Below, one piece after another: positions 46,131 through 55,310 of a stretch of 64,000 nucleotides of DNA. The DNA comes from Enterobacter cloacae (GTDB lineage: Bacteria > Pseudomonadota > Gammaproteobacteria > Enterobacterales > Enterobacteriaceae), in contig NZ_CP056117.1 in NCBI RefSeq assembly GCF_013375935.1, positions 3,038,001 through 3,102,000 of the forward strand. The letters run 5' to 3'. Made by a program: the position numbers and the translations under genes. Each line of letters begins with the position of its first letter. Positions within the stretch are counted from its first letter, which is position 1. The notes beneath the pieces are model-generated. The model ran no database searches, was not told the origin of the DNA, and was given only the letters and a program-made list of their open reading frames with translations.

Positions 46131-46565
46131 ATGAACTGGTTATTCTTTTTTTCCTTTTTGATCCTCACGCTTGCACTTATCTGGAATGACAATAACCTTT
46201 TTAATAAGAAACAATGGATCAGCATGGGTCTGATGCTGGGGCTTGTCCTGCTTTCTACAGCCGGCATTGGTTTTCTTTTAAAATGGCTGGCGCTGACATT
46301 TTCAATATTTCCGGTCGCGGTGGCTAAACACTACTCCATCATCTTATCAATGTCTCTCCTGTGCGTCTGGGGTATGAAATTTACCGTCGTTTTGCTATGC
46401 ACAATATTTTCTGGTGTTATGGCGGGGCATAAAAAATACAACGCTCCGAATTATGAAAAGAGCTCCCGGGTCACATACACCGTAGCGTCGCCCCTGTTTA
46501 TCTTCGCCAGGCTCCTTCTTTCGTTGGGGTGTGTCCTTATGTTTTCAGGTTTGTGGCTTAAGTAA
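46131..46565 (+). CDS. Polytopic membrane protein of unknown function
   Basis: A 144-residue hydrophobic protein with about four membrane segments (1-20, 29-50, 62-95, 122-142) and a short polar loop (AGHKKYNAPNYEKSSR). It is AT-rich against the flanking vgrG genes and lies exactly between the two copies. It does not obviously resemble the unknown membrane protein at 43581. No family is recognised. Confidence 0.55.
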   Translation: MNWLFFFSFLILTLALIWNDNNLFNKKQWISMGLMLGLVLLSTAGIGFLLKWLALTFSIFPVAVAKHYSIILSMSLLCVWGMKFTVVLLCTIFSGVMAGHKKYNAPNYEKSSRVTYTVASPLFIFARLLLSLGCVLMFSGLWLK

Positions 46566-46626
46566 GCGTTGTAATTGACGCTGCATTGCGGCTGCTGAAA
46601 CTAAGACGTTGCATTTACGGAATAAA

Positions 46627-48160
46627 GATTATGCTCAACCGAATTACCGTTCAGCTCCCCGTCGAGGGACTTCTTTTCTGGAAACTTTCCGGCCGCGAGG
46701 CGATGTCCGAGTCGTTCGCCCTGACGCTGACCCTGCTCGGCACGGACGCGCGCATTGACCGCAGCAAATTGCTGGGCCAGCCGGTCACGGTGACCATCCC
46801 GACGCAGCGCCTGCTTACCTCCCGCTATATCAACGGCAAGGTGACCCGCGTGGCGGTGAGCGCCGTTGAGCTGACGGGCACGCGTTATGCGGTCTACCAG
46901 CTGACGGTGGAGCCGGACCTGTGGCCGATGAAGCGCGACCGTAACCTGCGCATCTTCCAGGGGCAGACGGTGCCGCAGATTGTGAAAACCCTGCTGGGCG
47001 AACATCAGGTCAACGTTGAGGATAAACTCACCGGCAGCTACCGGGTGTGGGACTACTGCGTGCAGTATCAGGAGTCGAGCCTGGACTTTATCAGCCGCCT
47101 GATGGAGCTGGAGGGGATTGCCTATCACTTCAGCCACAAGGCCGACAAACACACCCTGGTCCTGACCGACGCCGCCACCCAGCACCAGCCGTTCAGCGGC
47201 TACGAGGTCATCCCTTACCACCAGACGCCGTCCGGCGGCAGCACGGACGAAGAGGGCATCAGCCAGTGGGCGCTGGAGGACAGCGTGACGCCGGGCATTT
47301 ACAGCCTCGACGACTACGACTTCCGCAAGCCGAACGCGTGGCTGTTCCAGGCGCAGCAGAACCCGGCGTCGCCGAAGCCGGGCAGCATTGACGTGTACGA
47401 CTGGCCGGGTCGCTTTGTGGAGACCGGGCATGCGGAGTTCTACGCCCGCATCCGTCAGGAGCGCTGGCAGGTGGAGCATCAGCAGATTCAGGCCACGGCC
47501 ACGGCGGCGGGCATCGCGCCGGGCCACACCTTCACCCTGACTAACGCGCCGTTCTTCAGCGATAACGGCGAGTATCTGGTGACGGCGGCGGGGTATCACT
47601 TCGAGGAGAACCGCTACGCCAGCGGCGAAGGTGAAACTATTCACCGCACCGATTTCACCGTCATCCCGGCGTCGGTCTCTTATCGCCCGGCGCAGAGCAC
47701 GGCGTGGCCGCGAACCTACGGCCCGCAGACGGCGAAGGTTGTCGGGCCACAGGGGGAGAGCATCTGGACGGACAAATACGGTCGCGTGAAGGTGAAGTTC
47801 CACTGGGACCGCCTGGCGAAGGGGGACGACACCAGCTCCTGCTGGGTGCGCGTGTCGAGCGCCTGGGCGGGCCAGGGCTACGGCGGGGTGCAGATCCCGC
47901 GCGTGGGCGATGAGGTGGTGGTGGACTTTATCAACGGCGATCCGGACCGGCCGATTATCACCGGGCGCGTGTACAACGACGCGAGCATGCCGCCGTGGGC
48001 GCTGCCGGCAGCGGCGACGCAGATGGGCTTCATGAGCCGCTCGAAGGATGGCTCGGTCGATAACGCCAACGCCCTGCGCTTTGAAGACAAGGCGGGCGCG
48101 GAGCAGGTATGGATCCAGGCCGAGCGAAATATGGACACCAGCGTTAAGAATGATGAAACG
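46627..48160 (+). repeat. vgrG direct repeat, copy B
   Basis: Partner of 44110-45643. The pair invites homologous recombination that would delete the 46131 gene or exchange tails. Near-identity over 1.5 kb suggests recent duplication or ongoing gene conversion. Confidence 0.92.
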
Positions 48161-48553
48161 CACAGCGTCGGCGGCGAGCGCAGCCACTACGTGAAGAAAA
48201 ACGAGCTGCATCGCGTGGAGGCTAATCAGATCCAGGCGGTGAAAGGCGGCACCGAGATCCTGACGGGCAAAGGCAAGCTGGATGCGGCAGTGGAACAGTA
48301 CGTTATCGCTTCCGGGACGAAGCTGAGGCTGGTATCCGGCGAGAGCGCGATTGAACTCAACGCGAACGGTAAAATTAGCCTGATCGGCAAAGAGTTTAAC
48401 TTCTTCGTTGAAGGGGATGGTCATATCACCACGGGCGGTAAGCTGCACCTGAATACCTCTGGTACCAAGCCGGGCACAACGGCACCTGGTTCTGGGCATA
48501 AAGGGGATATCGATGCGGCGGTCCAGGCGAAATTCACGCCACCGAAAGAATAA
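46631..48553 (+). CDS. vgrG: T6SS spike protein VgrG (TssI), copy 2
   Basis: Spike protein of 640 residues, almost identical to copy 1 for about 510 residues (gp27 and gp5 modules). The tail is unrelated: NMDTSVKNDETHSVGGERS, then a beta-prism and an end rich in Gly, Pro and Lys (FTPPKE). I used the ATG at 46631, matching copy 1. It precedes eagR and rhs, so this spike most likely carries the Rhs effector. Confidence 0.95.
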   Translation: MLNRITVQLPVEGLLFWKLSGREAMSESFALTLTLLGTDARIDRSKLLGQPVTVTIPTQRLLTSRYINGKVTRVAVSAVELTGTRYAVYQLTVEPDLWPMKRDRNLRIFQGQTVPQIVKTLLGEHQVNVEDKLTGSYRVWDYCVQYQESSLDFISRLMELEGIAYHFSHKADKHTLVLTDAATQHQPFSGYEVIPYHQTPSGGSTDEEGISQWALEDSVTPGIYSLDDYDFRKPNAWLFQAQQNPASPKPGSIDVYDWPGRFVETGHAEFYARIRQERWQVEHQQIQATATAAGIAPGHTFTLTNAPFFSDNGEYLVTAAGYHFEENRYASGEGETIHRTDFTVIPASVSYRPAQSTAWPRTYGPQTAKVVGPQGESIWTDKYGRVKVKFHWDRLAKGDDTSSCWVRVSSAWAGQGYGGVQIPRVGDEVVVDFINGDPDRPIITGRVYNDASMPPWALPAAATQMGFMSRSKDGSVDNANALRFEDKAGAEQVWIQAERNMDTSVKNDETHSVGGERSHYVKKNELHRVEANQIQAVKGGTEILTGKGKLDAAVEQYVIASGTKLRLVSGESAIELNANGKISLIGKEFNFFVEGDGHITTGGKLHLNTSGTKPGTTAPGSGHKGDIDAAVQAKFTPPKE

Positions 48554-48628
48554 TCGCTTCCTGTCTGCCGCCATGTTGTCCATAACGGCCCTTAAAATTC
48601 TTCAGCAATCTTAGAAACGGGTTCACCG

Positions 48629-49069
48629 ATGAAATATACCCTCCAGGAAGGTTCGTTTTCCCTTTTTCCTGCGGCCTGGCAGGATAACAGCATGAACATT
48701 ATTCGCGATGACGAAAGCGGGCTGTCGGTCGTGGTCAGCCGCGGCGTTATCCCGGATGGCTGCGATTATGAGAAAGAGTTCCACCGCCAGTGGGACGTGA
48801 TGCGCCCTCAGATGGGCGAGATCGTCCAGAGCGAATTCCAGCGCGTGAAAGCCGGGCCTGACGGCAAAATCAACGGGCTGGAAGTTGAAACCAACTTTGA
48901 CCATAACGGCCAGCGCCTGTGGCAAAAACAGCTGGCCGTGCAGACGCCGGGCAAACCGGTGTTGATGATTTTTACCCTCTCAGCGCTCAGAGCATTCACT
49001 GAAGAGGACGAGGGGCGCTGGAGCGCGCTTAAGCAGAGCCTGACGCTGAACGACAACCGGAATGTGTAA
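48629..49069 (+). CDS. eagR: Eag chaperone for Rhs effector (EagR, DcrB/DUF1795 fold)
   Basis: A 146-residue cytosolic chaperone that shields the N-terminal membrane helices of PAAR-Rhs effectors until loading. The DUF1795 pattern is clear: YTLQEGSFSLFPAAWQDNSMNI, a RDDESGLSVVVSRG strand pair and KPVLMIFTLSA. It is encoded 3 bp before rhs, the standard arrangement, and fits the predicted transmembrane start of that protein. Confidence 0.92.
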   Translation: MKYTLQEGSFSLFPAAWQDNSMNIIRDDESGLSVVVSRGVIPDGCDYEKEFHRQWDVMRPQMGEIVQSEFQRVKAGPDGKINGLEVETNFDHNGQRLWQKQLAVQTPGKPVLMIFTLSALRAFTEEDEGRWSALKQSLTLNDNRNV

Positions 49070-49072
49070 GGC

Positions 49073-52000
49073 ATGAGCGATAATAACGCGGCCCGTAAGG
49101 GTGACGAGATTATTCATTCCAGCATCTTCGCGGATATCACCAGCATGGTGGCGGAAGGTGCCGCTTATGCGGTGATCGGCGCGGCGGTGGGGGCAGCCGC
49201 TACCGTGGCGGCACCATTGCTGGGGGCAGGGGCGGCAGCCGCAGGCGTGGCGGCGATTGGTTCCAGCTGTCTGTTAAGCGGCATCATTGGCGGCGTGCTG
49301 GCAAACGTGGCGGGGATCACAGACGATATCAGCAGCGCCGCCGAGGGGTTGGGCAATGCGATTTTCCCTCCGTCGCCTGCGGGTAAAATCACTACCGGCT
49401 CCGACAACGTTCTGACGAATGCCATCCCCGCCGCGCGCGCGGCCGGAACGCTCACGCCAGCAGATACGCCTTCACCTGAACCGCAGTCGCCGGGCAGCTT
49501 TGCCGATTACGCGGGCATGCTGCTCTCCGCTGCCGGACAGTTTGGCAGCGAAATGTGGCAGCCGAGCGTGGCGTCTGCCGCCGCGGGGACCTCGCCGCTG
49601 GAAGAAGACAAGGTGGCGTGTGAAAAGCACTCCGGCCCGCAGTATCTGGCGGAAGGCTCGAAAAGCGTCTTCATTAACAGCCAGCCCGCGGTGCGTGCGA
49701 AAGATCGCACCACCTGCGAGGGTACCGTTTCCGATGACGTCTCCCCGAACGTGATCATCGGCGGCGAGACGCTGACGGTCCGCGATATCAAAAGCGGCAA
49801 AACGCCGGGGCTGGCGCTGGGGATGATTGCGCTCTCCCTGCTGCGCGGGCGTCCGGGCAAGATTTTAAAAAACATGCCCTGCGCGCTGGCGGCAGCTGGC
49901 GGCGGGATGCTGGCCGATATGGCCGTTAACGCCGTGTTTGGCTCCTCGCACCCGGTTCACGCGGCCACAGGCGTAAAGGTGCTGAATGACGACGATGAGC
50001 TTGATTTCTCGCTTCCGGGCCGCTTCCCGCTTCGCTGGCAGCGCAGCTACAACAGCCTGACCACCCGCGAAGGGCTGTTTGGCCTGGGTTGGGCTACCGC
50101 TTTTGACAGCTATCTGACGCTTGAAGAGAACAGCGCGACCTGGTTCGACGAAACCGGACGTGAGCTGAGCTTTGAACTGCCGCCAGTGGACCGCGCGTTT
50201 TACAGCATCAGCGAAGGCATCATTATCCGTCGCAACGAGAGCGGCGACGTGGCGATTGCCGACGATGACGGCGCGGTGTGGCGTCTGTATAAACCGACAC
50301 GCATGAATCCATCCGTTCTGCGTCTGGCCTCCCTTAGCGACGAATACGGCAACGCGCTGCTGACGGAGTGGGACGAGCACGGCAGGCTGGTTGGTCTTCA
50401 CGATGAGCCGCGGGCGATAGACGTCACCCTTCGCTATGAGGACGAACGGTTCCCGCAGCGCGTGACCGCTGCCAGCCATTTTGACGGCAGCCGTAGCTGG
50501 CCGCTGATGCAGTGGGGTTACGATGCGCGCGGCCAGCTGGCGAGCGCGACCGATGGCTCTGGCGTTGTCACCCGCGAATACCGCTATAACGACCACGGCC
50601 TGATGGTCTGGCACCGCCTGCCGGGCGGTCTTGAGAGCGAATACCGCTGGAAAAAATTTGACCACTGGCGCGTGGTGGAGAACCGTACCAGCACGGGCGA
50701 CGGCTGTCGCTTCACCTACGATCTGGACGCCGGATTGACCACCGTCGATCACTATGATGGTCAGAAACGTCAGCACTACTGGAACGCGCAAAATCTGATT
50801 GTCCGCTACGTCGACGAGCGCGGTGAAAACTGGCGCTACGAGTGGGATGACAACGAGCTCCTGACCCGCCGCATCGATCCGCTCGGGAACGCCGTTACCT
50901 TCGTTTATGACGAGATGGGCAACCGGGTGCAGGAGATCGACCCCGACGGCAATGCCCGCACCACCACCTGGCTTGAGCACCGCGCGCTGCCGTCTGCGAT
51001 TATCGAAGCCGACGGCAGCGCTACCCGTTTCTGGTACGACGAACATCACGGCCTGAAGCGCGTGGTGGACCCGATGGGGCAGACCACGCTGCTGCGCCGG
51101 GACGAGTTTGGTCAGGTTGTTGAAGAGGTGGATGCCGCCGGAAACAGCCGCCATCAGGAGTACAACGAGGCGGGACAGGTGGTGCGGGCGACGGACTGCT
51201 CTGGCCGCACCACCCGCTATAGCTATCATCCGCTGGGCTGGCTGATGACCGAGACGGGCGCCGACGGTGAAGAGACGCGCTATCGCTACGACGCGGCAGG
51301 GCGCCCGGTGCAGCTCGATCGCCCGGAAGGCTGGACGGAGTCGCTCAAATGGAACGAACGCGGCCTGCCGGTGAAGCATGCTGGCGCTGACGGTAAAGAA
51401 AGTGAGTTCAGATACGATGAGGTCGGACGCTTAACCGCCACGCGTAATACTCAGGGTGAAGAGGTCCGCCGCCGCTGGGACAGCAGAGGGCGTCTGATTG
51501 CCCTTGAAAACGAAAACGGCGAAGCGTATCAGTTCCGCTGGGGGCCTGACTCGCTGCTGCTCGAAGAGGTGGGGCTGGACGGTGTTACCTCGCAGTATCG
51601 CTACGACGCCTGTGGGCGCACCATAACGCGTACCTTTGCCGCCGGGCACCCGGAAGCCATCACCCATACTTTTGCCTGGAGCGCGAGCGGCCAGCTGGTA
51701 GCCCGCACCACGCCGGAAGGACAGACCCGCTACCACTACACCCCGTCAGGGCTGCTGAGCCGGATTGGGCTGCACCCTGCGCTTTCAGCAGACGCCTGGA
51801 GCACCGAGGCAGAGCAGGAGCTTGCCTTTGAGTATGACGCGCTCGGTCGCGTCACGCGCGAAGCGGGCGAGCACGGCGAGCTGGCGTGGCAGTACGACGT
51901 CCTGGGCAACCGAACCTCCGTTACGCTGCCGGATGGCCGCGAGCTAAAACAGTTCTACTACGGCAGCGGACATCTGCTCGGCATTGCTCTCGATAAGCTG

Positions 52001-53488
52001 TCGGTCTCCGACTTTACCCGCGACGAACTCCACCGTGAAACAAGCCGCACGCAGGGGCTGCTGACCACCCGCAGCGAATACGACCGTCTCGGCCGCCTGC
52101 ATCGCCGGGACGTCTTCACCGGTAACGCCCAGCGCCCGTCGCCGCGCCGCTGGTCCCGCCGCTGGGATTACGACTACCGCAATAACCTGGTGCGGGAAGA
52201 GCGGGACGATAACCCGTTCAGCTGGTACCGCTGGCAGTACGACAGCGCCGGGCGACTGCTCGTTCAGGACGGCACGCTGCCCGGGCAGGAGCAGTGGCGC
52301 TGGGATGCGGCCGGTAACCCGCTCGACGGATCTGCTGAGAAGGTCACGCACAACCGCCTGACGCAGCTGAACGGTATTCGCTGGCATTATGACATCCACG
52401 GGCGCACCGTGGAGAAGGATAACGGTCAGAATCGCTGGCACTACCGCTATGACGGCGAACATCGCCTGACGGAGGTGATTAGCCAGCCGCGGGATCGCAA
52501 CAGGCCGCAGACGCGGGTCAGCTTCCGCTACGACCCGCTCGGACGCCGCATCAGCAAAACGCGCCAGCAGATGCTGGGCGGACAGCCAGTCGGCAAGCCG
52601 GTCACCACCCGGTTTGTCTGGGAAGGGTTCCGCCTGCTGCAGGAGCTGCACGGAGACGTGCCGCTGACCTATGTCTACAGCGACCAGGACAGCTACGACC
52701 CGCTGGCGCGCATTGACGGTGTTGATGCCCCGGAGATCTTCTGGTTCCACTGCCAGCCCAACGGCACGCCGGAGCGAATGACGGATATCGAAGGGCAGGT
52801 GCGCTGGGAAGGCGTTAACAGCGCCTGGGGCAAGCTTCTGCGGGAAAGTGAGACGCAGCTATCAGGATATCCCCAGAACCTGCGCATGCAGGGGCAATAC
52901 CTGGACCGTGAGACAGGGCTGCACTACAATCTGTTCCGGTATTACGACCCGGACTGCGGACGGTTTACGCAGCAGGACCCGATAGGGCTGGCGGGAGGGA
53001 TAAACCTTTACCAGTATGCGCCGAATGCGCTGGGTTGGGTGGATCCGTGGGGATTGAGTAGGTGTTCTGGAGGCACCCGGTTAACTGTCAATAAACCGAA
53101 GATTTTAAGCAGCACAAAGCTGTCGTCAACTGAGAGAAAATTCCTCGAAAGGCAGTTCATGAAAAAAATGAATGCATTAAACCGAGCGGCTCAAAGAGGA
53201 GAGTTAGTTTGGTCTCCAGGCACCCATGAAGTTAGGATTTCATCTTTGCAAAGTTCTTACAGGCAAGCTGTTTCTGCACGATTTGAAAGGATGTTTGGCT
53301 CAACTCCTGATCTAAGTAAGTTAAACGCTGATCATCCTGTTGATTTAATTGTGGGAGGTTCGCCTACACAAAGATTACAAATGCTGAATGAAACAATTAA
53401 TAAAAGTGTCGGTAGTTCTTTAAAAAATGCAGGCAGAAAGGCGGGGCTTCAGCCTGGGGATGCCATCAGCGAAATAATATTTCAATAG
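49073..53488 (+). CDS. rhs: PAAR-Rhs polymorphic toxin with HNH-like nuclease tip
   Basis: T6SS effector of 1471 residues. Residues about 27-90 are two glycine/alanine-rich membrane helices (prePAAR, EagR clients). A PAAR-like domain (about 100-240) follows, then the Rhs cage (about 280-1300) with many YD repeats (YDALGRVTREAGEHGELAWQYD). The core ends at DPIGLAGG and DPWGL, the autoproteolysis site. The 143-residue tip (1329-1471) is AT-rich and carries NADHPVDLIVGG ... LNETINKSVGSSL, resembling HNH-type polymorphic nucleases with the DH..DLQLGG pattern. DNase activity is inferred. The immunity gene starts 8 bp downstream. Confidence 0.93.
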   Translation: MSDNNAARKGDEIIHSSIFADITSMVAEGAAYAVIGAAVGAAATVAAPLLGAGAAAAGVAAIGSSCLLSGIIGGVLANVAGITDDISSAAEGLGNAIFPPSPAGKITTGSDNVLTNAIPAARAAGTLTPADTPSPEPQSPGSFADYAGMLLSAAGQFGSEMWQPSVASAAAGTSPLEEDKVACEKHSGPQYLAEGSKSVFINSQPAVRAKDRTTCEGTVSDDVSPNVIIGGETLTVRDIKSGKTPGLALGMIALSLLRGRPGKILKNMPCALAAAGGGMLADMAVNAVFGSSHPVHAATGVKVLNDDDELDFSLPGRFPLRWQRSYNSLTTREGLFGLGWATAFDSYLTLEENSATWFDETGRELSFELPPVDRAFYSISEGIIIRRNESGDVAIADDDGAVWRLYKPTRMNPSVLRLASLSDEYGNALLTEWDEHGRLVGLHDEPRAIDVTLRYEDERFPQRVTAASHFDGSRSWPLMQWGYDARGQLASATDGSGVVTREYRYNDHGLMVWHRLPGGLESEYRWKKFDHWRVVENRTSTGDGCRFTYDLDAGLTTVDHYDGQKRQHYWNAQNLIVRYVDERGENWRYEWDDNELLTRRIDPLGNAVTFVYDEMGNRVQEIDPDGNARTTTWLEHRALPSAIIEADGSATRFWYDEHHGLKRVVDPMGQTTLLRRDEFGQVVEEVDAAGNSRHQEYNEAGQVVRATDCSGRTTRYSYHPLGWLMTETGADGEETRYRYDAAGRPVQLDRPEGWTESLKWNERGLPVKHAGADGKESEFRYDEVGRLTATRNTQGEEVRRRWDSRGRLIALENENGEAYQFRWGPDSLLLEEVGLDGVTSQYRYDACGRTITRTFAAGHPEAITHTFAWSASGQLVARTTPEGQTRYHYTPSGLLSRIGLHPALSADAWSTEAEQELAFEYDALGRVTREAGEHGELAWQYDVLGNRTSVTLPDGRELKQFYYGSGHLLGIALDKLSVSDFTRDELHRETSRTQGLLTTRSEYDRLGRLHRRDVFTGNAQRPSPRRWSRRWDYDYRNNLVREERDDNPFSWYRWQYDSAGRLLVQDGTLPGQEQWRWDAAGNPLDGSAEKVTHNRLTQLNGIRWHYDIHGRTVEKDNGQNRWHYRYDGEHRLTEVISQPRDRNRPQTRVSFRYDPLGRRISKTRQQMLGGQPVGKPVTTRFVWEGFRLLQELHGDVPLTYVYSDQDSYDPLARIDGVDAPEIFWFHCQPNGTPERMTDIEGQVRWEGVNSAWGKLLRESETQLSGYPQNLRMQGQYLDRETGLHYNLFRYYDPDCGRFTQQDPIGLAGGINLYQYAPNALGWVDPWGLSRCSGGTRLTVNKPKILSSTKLSSTERKFLERQFMKKMNALNRAAQRGELVWSPGTHEVRISSLQSSYRQAVSARFERMFGSTPDLSKLNADHPVDLIVGGSPTQRLQMLNETINKSVGSSLKNAGRKAGLQPGDAISEIIFQ

Positions 53489-53496
53489 GGGGTAAA

Positions 53497-53940
53497 GTGA
53501 ATAAATTAATTAATATACAGACAGATACTGCCACATTAGTTATTTATGATTTGATGTCATTAAAACATAGGATTGATGATGATGCAGATTGGTGGAGTCT
53601 TCCAGAAGATGAAATTGAAGAAATAAATAAAGGGAATGTATTATTTCTCAATCTTGGAGATGATGGTGTTTATAAAGTCCTTATTAAAAATGATGTTGAT
53701 GAATATGCCGGGGCGCTATTTTTAAAAGTACCTTCTGGAAAGGTTTTCATTGGAGCAGGAGAGGATGTTACGGGCGGAGATCTTGAGCCTGATGATTCAG
53801 ATGTTATATCAGGTGAGTTTATTACTTTAGAACCTGGTAGTTACGAAGTTAAATACAAAAAGCAAGGTTCAGATGTTCTAATTTCTTTTACAAAAGCAAC
53901 GTTTACTGAAAATTCATTAGAAGAGGGAGTTTATCTCTGA
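53497..53940 (+). CDS. Cognate Rhs immunity protein (acidic)
   Basis: A 147-residue acidic protein with a GTG start and a strong AGGGGGT site. It opens with IQTDTATLVIYDLMSLKHRIDDDADWW, a pattern I associate with small bacterial DUF6386-type proteins, and is rich in Asp and Glu (GAGEDVTGGDLEPDDSDV), suiting a DNA-mimic-like inhibitor of a nuclease. It is AT-rich like the tip it follows. Immunity is inferred from position. Confidence 0.72.
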   Translation: MNKLINIQTDTATLVIYDLMSLKHRIDDDADWWSLPEDEIEEINKGNVLFLNLGDDGVYKVLIKNDVDEYAGALFLKVPSGKVFIGAGEDVTGGDLEPDDSDVISGEFITLEPGSYEVKYKKQGSDVLISFTKATFTENSLEEGVYL

Positions 53941-53945
53941 ATTAA

Positions 53946-53970
53946 ATCCACGCCTTGGCGTGGATTTTTT
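53946..53970 (+). terminator. Rho-independent terminator after rhs immunity gene
   Basis: ATCCACGCC (53946-53954) and GGCGTGGAT (53957-53965) form a 9-bp stem closed by TT and followed by T6. It is a textbook terminator. The same stem recurs at 58281-58302. Confidence 0.88.
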
Positions 53971-53983
53971 CATTCAAAACTAA

Positions 53984-54076
53984 TCAAACGTTAAATAAGA
54001 AGTTCATCACATCGCCATCATTAACGATGTAATATTTACCTTCAGTACGCATTCGGGCTTCCTCTTACGCTCCTTG
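53984..54076 (-). pseudogene. ychF: 3' remnant of the GTPase gene ychF
   Basis: Read on the minus strand, this scrap gives [26 protein letters not shown] and a natural stop at 53984. The end is the C-terminus of the universally conserved GTPase YchF/OLA1, which in E. coli finishes [22 protein letters not shown]. About 30 codons remain, with an internal stop and substitutions. Rhs-homologous DNA begins within 10 bp of its upstream side. It marks a recombination scar; the intact ychF is not in the window. Confidence 0.75.
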
Positions 54077-54080
54077 CTGA

Positions 54081-55310
54081 ATCTTACCCTCAATAAGCTG
54101 TCAGTATACCCGCGACGAACTTCACCGTGAAACAAGCCGCACGCAGGGGCTGCTGACCACCCGCAGCGACTACGACCGTCTTGGTCGCCTGCATCGCCGG
54201 GACGTCTTCACCGGTAACGCCCAGCGCCCGTCGCCGCGCCGCTGGTCCCGCCGCTGGCGTTATGACATCGTGGAGAAGGATAACGGTCAGACCCGCTGGC
54301 ACTATCGCTACGACGGCGAGCACCGCCTGACGGAGGTGATTAGCCAGCCGCGGGATCGCAACAGGCCGCAAACGCGGGTCAGCTTCCGCTACGATCCGCT
54401 CGGACGCCGCATCAGCAAAACGCGCCAGCAGATGCTGGGCGGTCAGCCAGCCGGTAAGCCGGTCACCACCCGGTTTGTCTGGGAAGGGTTCCGCCTGCTC
54501 CAGGAGCTGCACGGAGACGTGCCGCTGACCTATGTCTACAGCGGCCAGGACAGCTACGACCCGCTGGCGCGTATTGACGGCGTTGATGCCCCGGAGATCT
54601 TCTGGTTCCACTGCCAGCCGAACGGCACGCCGGAGCGAATGACGGATATCGAAGGGCAGGTGCGCTGGGAAGGCGTTAACAGCGCCTGGGGCAAGCTGCT
54701 GCGGGAAAGTGATACGCAGCTATCAGGATATCCCCAGAACCTGCGCATGCAGGGGCAATACCTGGACCGTGAGACAGGGCTGCACTACAATCTGTTCCGG
54801 TATTACGACCCGGACTGCGGACGGTTTACGCAGCAGGACCCGATAGGGCTGGCGGGAGGGATAAACCTTTACCAGTATGCGCCGAATGCGCTGGGGTGGG
54901 TGGATCCGTGGGGGTTGAGTAGATGCAATACAGGGAAAAAACCAGGGCCGCAACTTCCTGGAGGAATTGCTGAAACATTAGATAAAAGTATTTATAAAAA
55001 CAGGCAGCTAAAAAGAGACGAGACTTTTTATAAATATCATGGTGTAAATAATAGAACAGGAAGAAAAATCTCTTGGCTGACAAATGAAAAATACAATTCC
55101 GAGGAGGTGTTGCGAGAAAAACTAGCTATTCGCCATGATTGGGGTGTAAATATTACTAATGTATCAGAGTTTAGAGTTCCTAAGGGAACTTGGGTGAGTG
55201 AAGGTCCTGCTGCAGCTCAAGGGGCAGGATATCCTGGGATGGGATACCAGGCTGTGGTGTCAAATCTTCCAAGAGCATGGGTGGTTAAAACTTTAAGGGT
55301 TCCCTGGTAA
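54081..55310 (+). pseudogene. Displaced rhs tip (orphan Rhs-CT) with unrelated toxin domain
   Basis: An open frame with no plausible start copies the Rhs core from TRDELHRETS to DPWGLSRC. It has an 8-nt loss near 54100 and lacks about 230 bp of core at 54257-54270 (joined at repeated CGCTGG). The 130-residue tip differs from the main one: residues ETFYKYHG, KISWLT, then VPKGTWVSEGPAAAQGAGYP. That pattern has some look of an ADP-ribosyltransferase-like fold (HG/S/E), but I am unsure. Recombination into the upstream rhs would activate it. Confidence 0.85.

Noticed and set aside
46601..48583. 660-codon open frame antisense to vgrG copy 2 (and a similar one antisense to copy 1)
   Set aside because: It is the complement of a GC-rich coding frame with strong codon bias; the sense frame is clearly VgrG.
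49865..51379. 504-codon frame antisense to rhs
   Set aside because: Shadow of the repetitive Rhs core; not protein-like.
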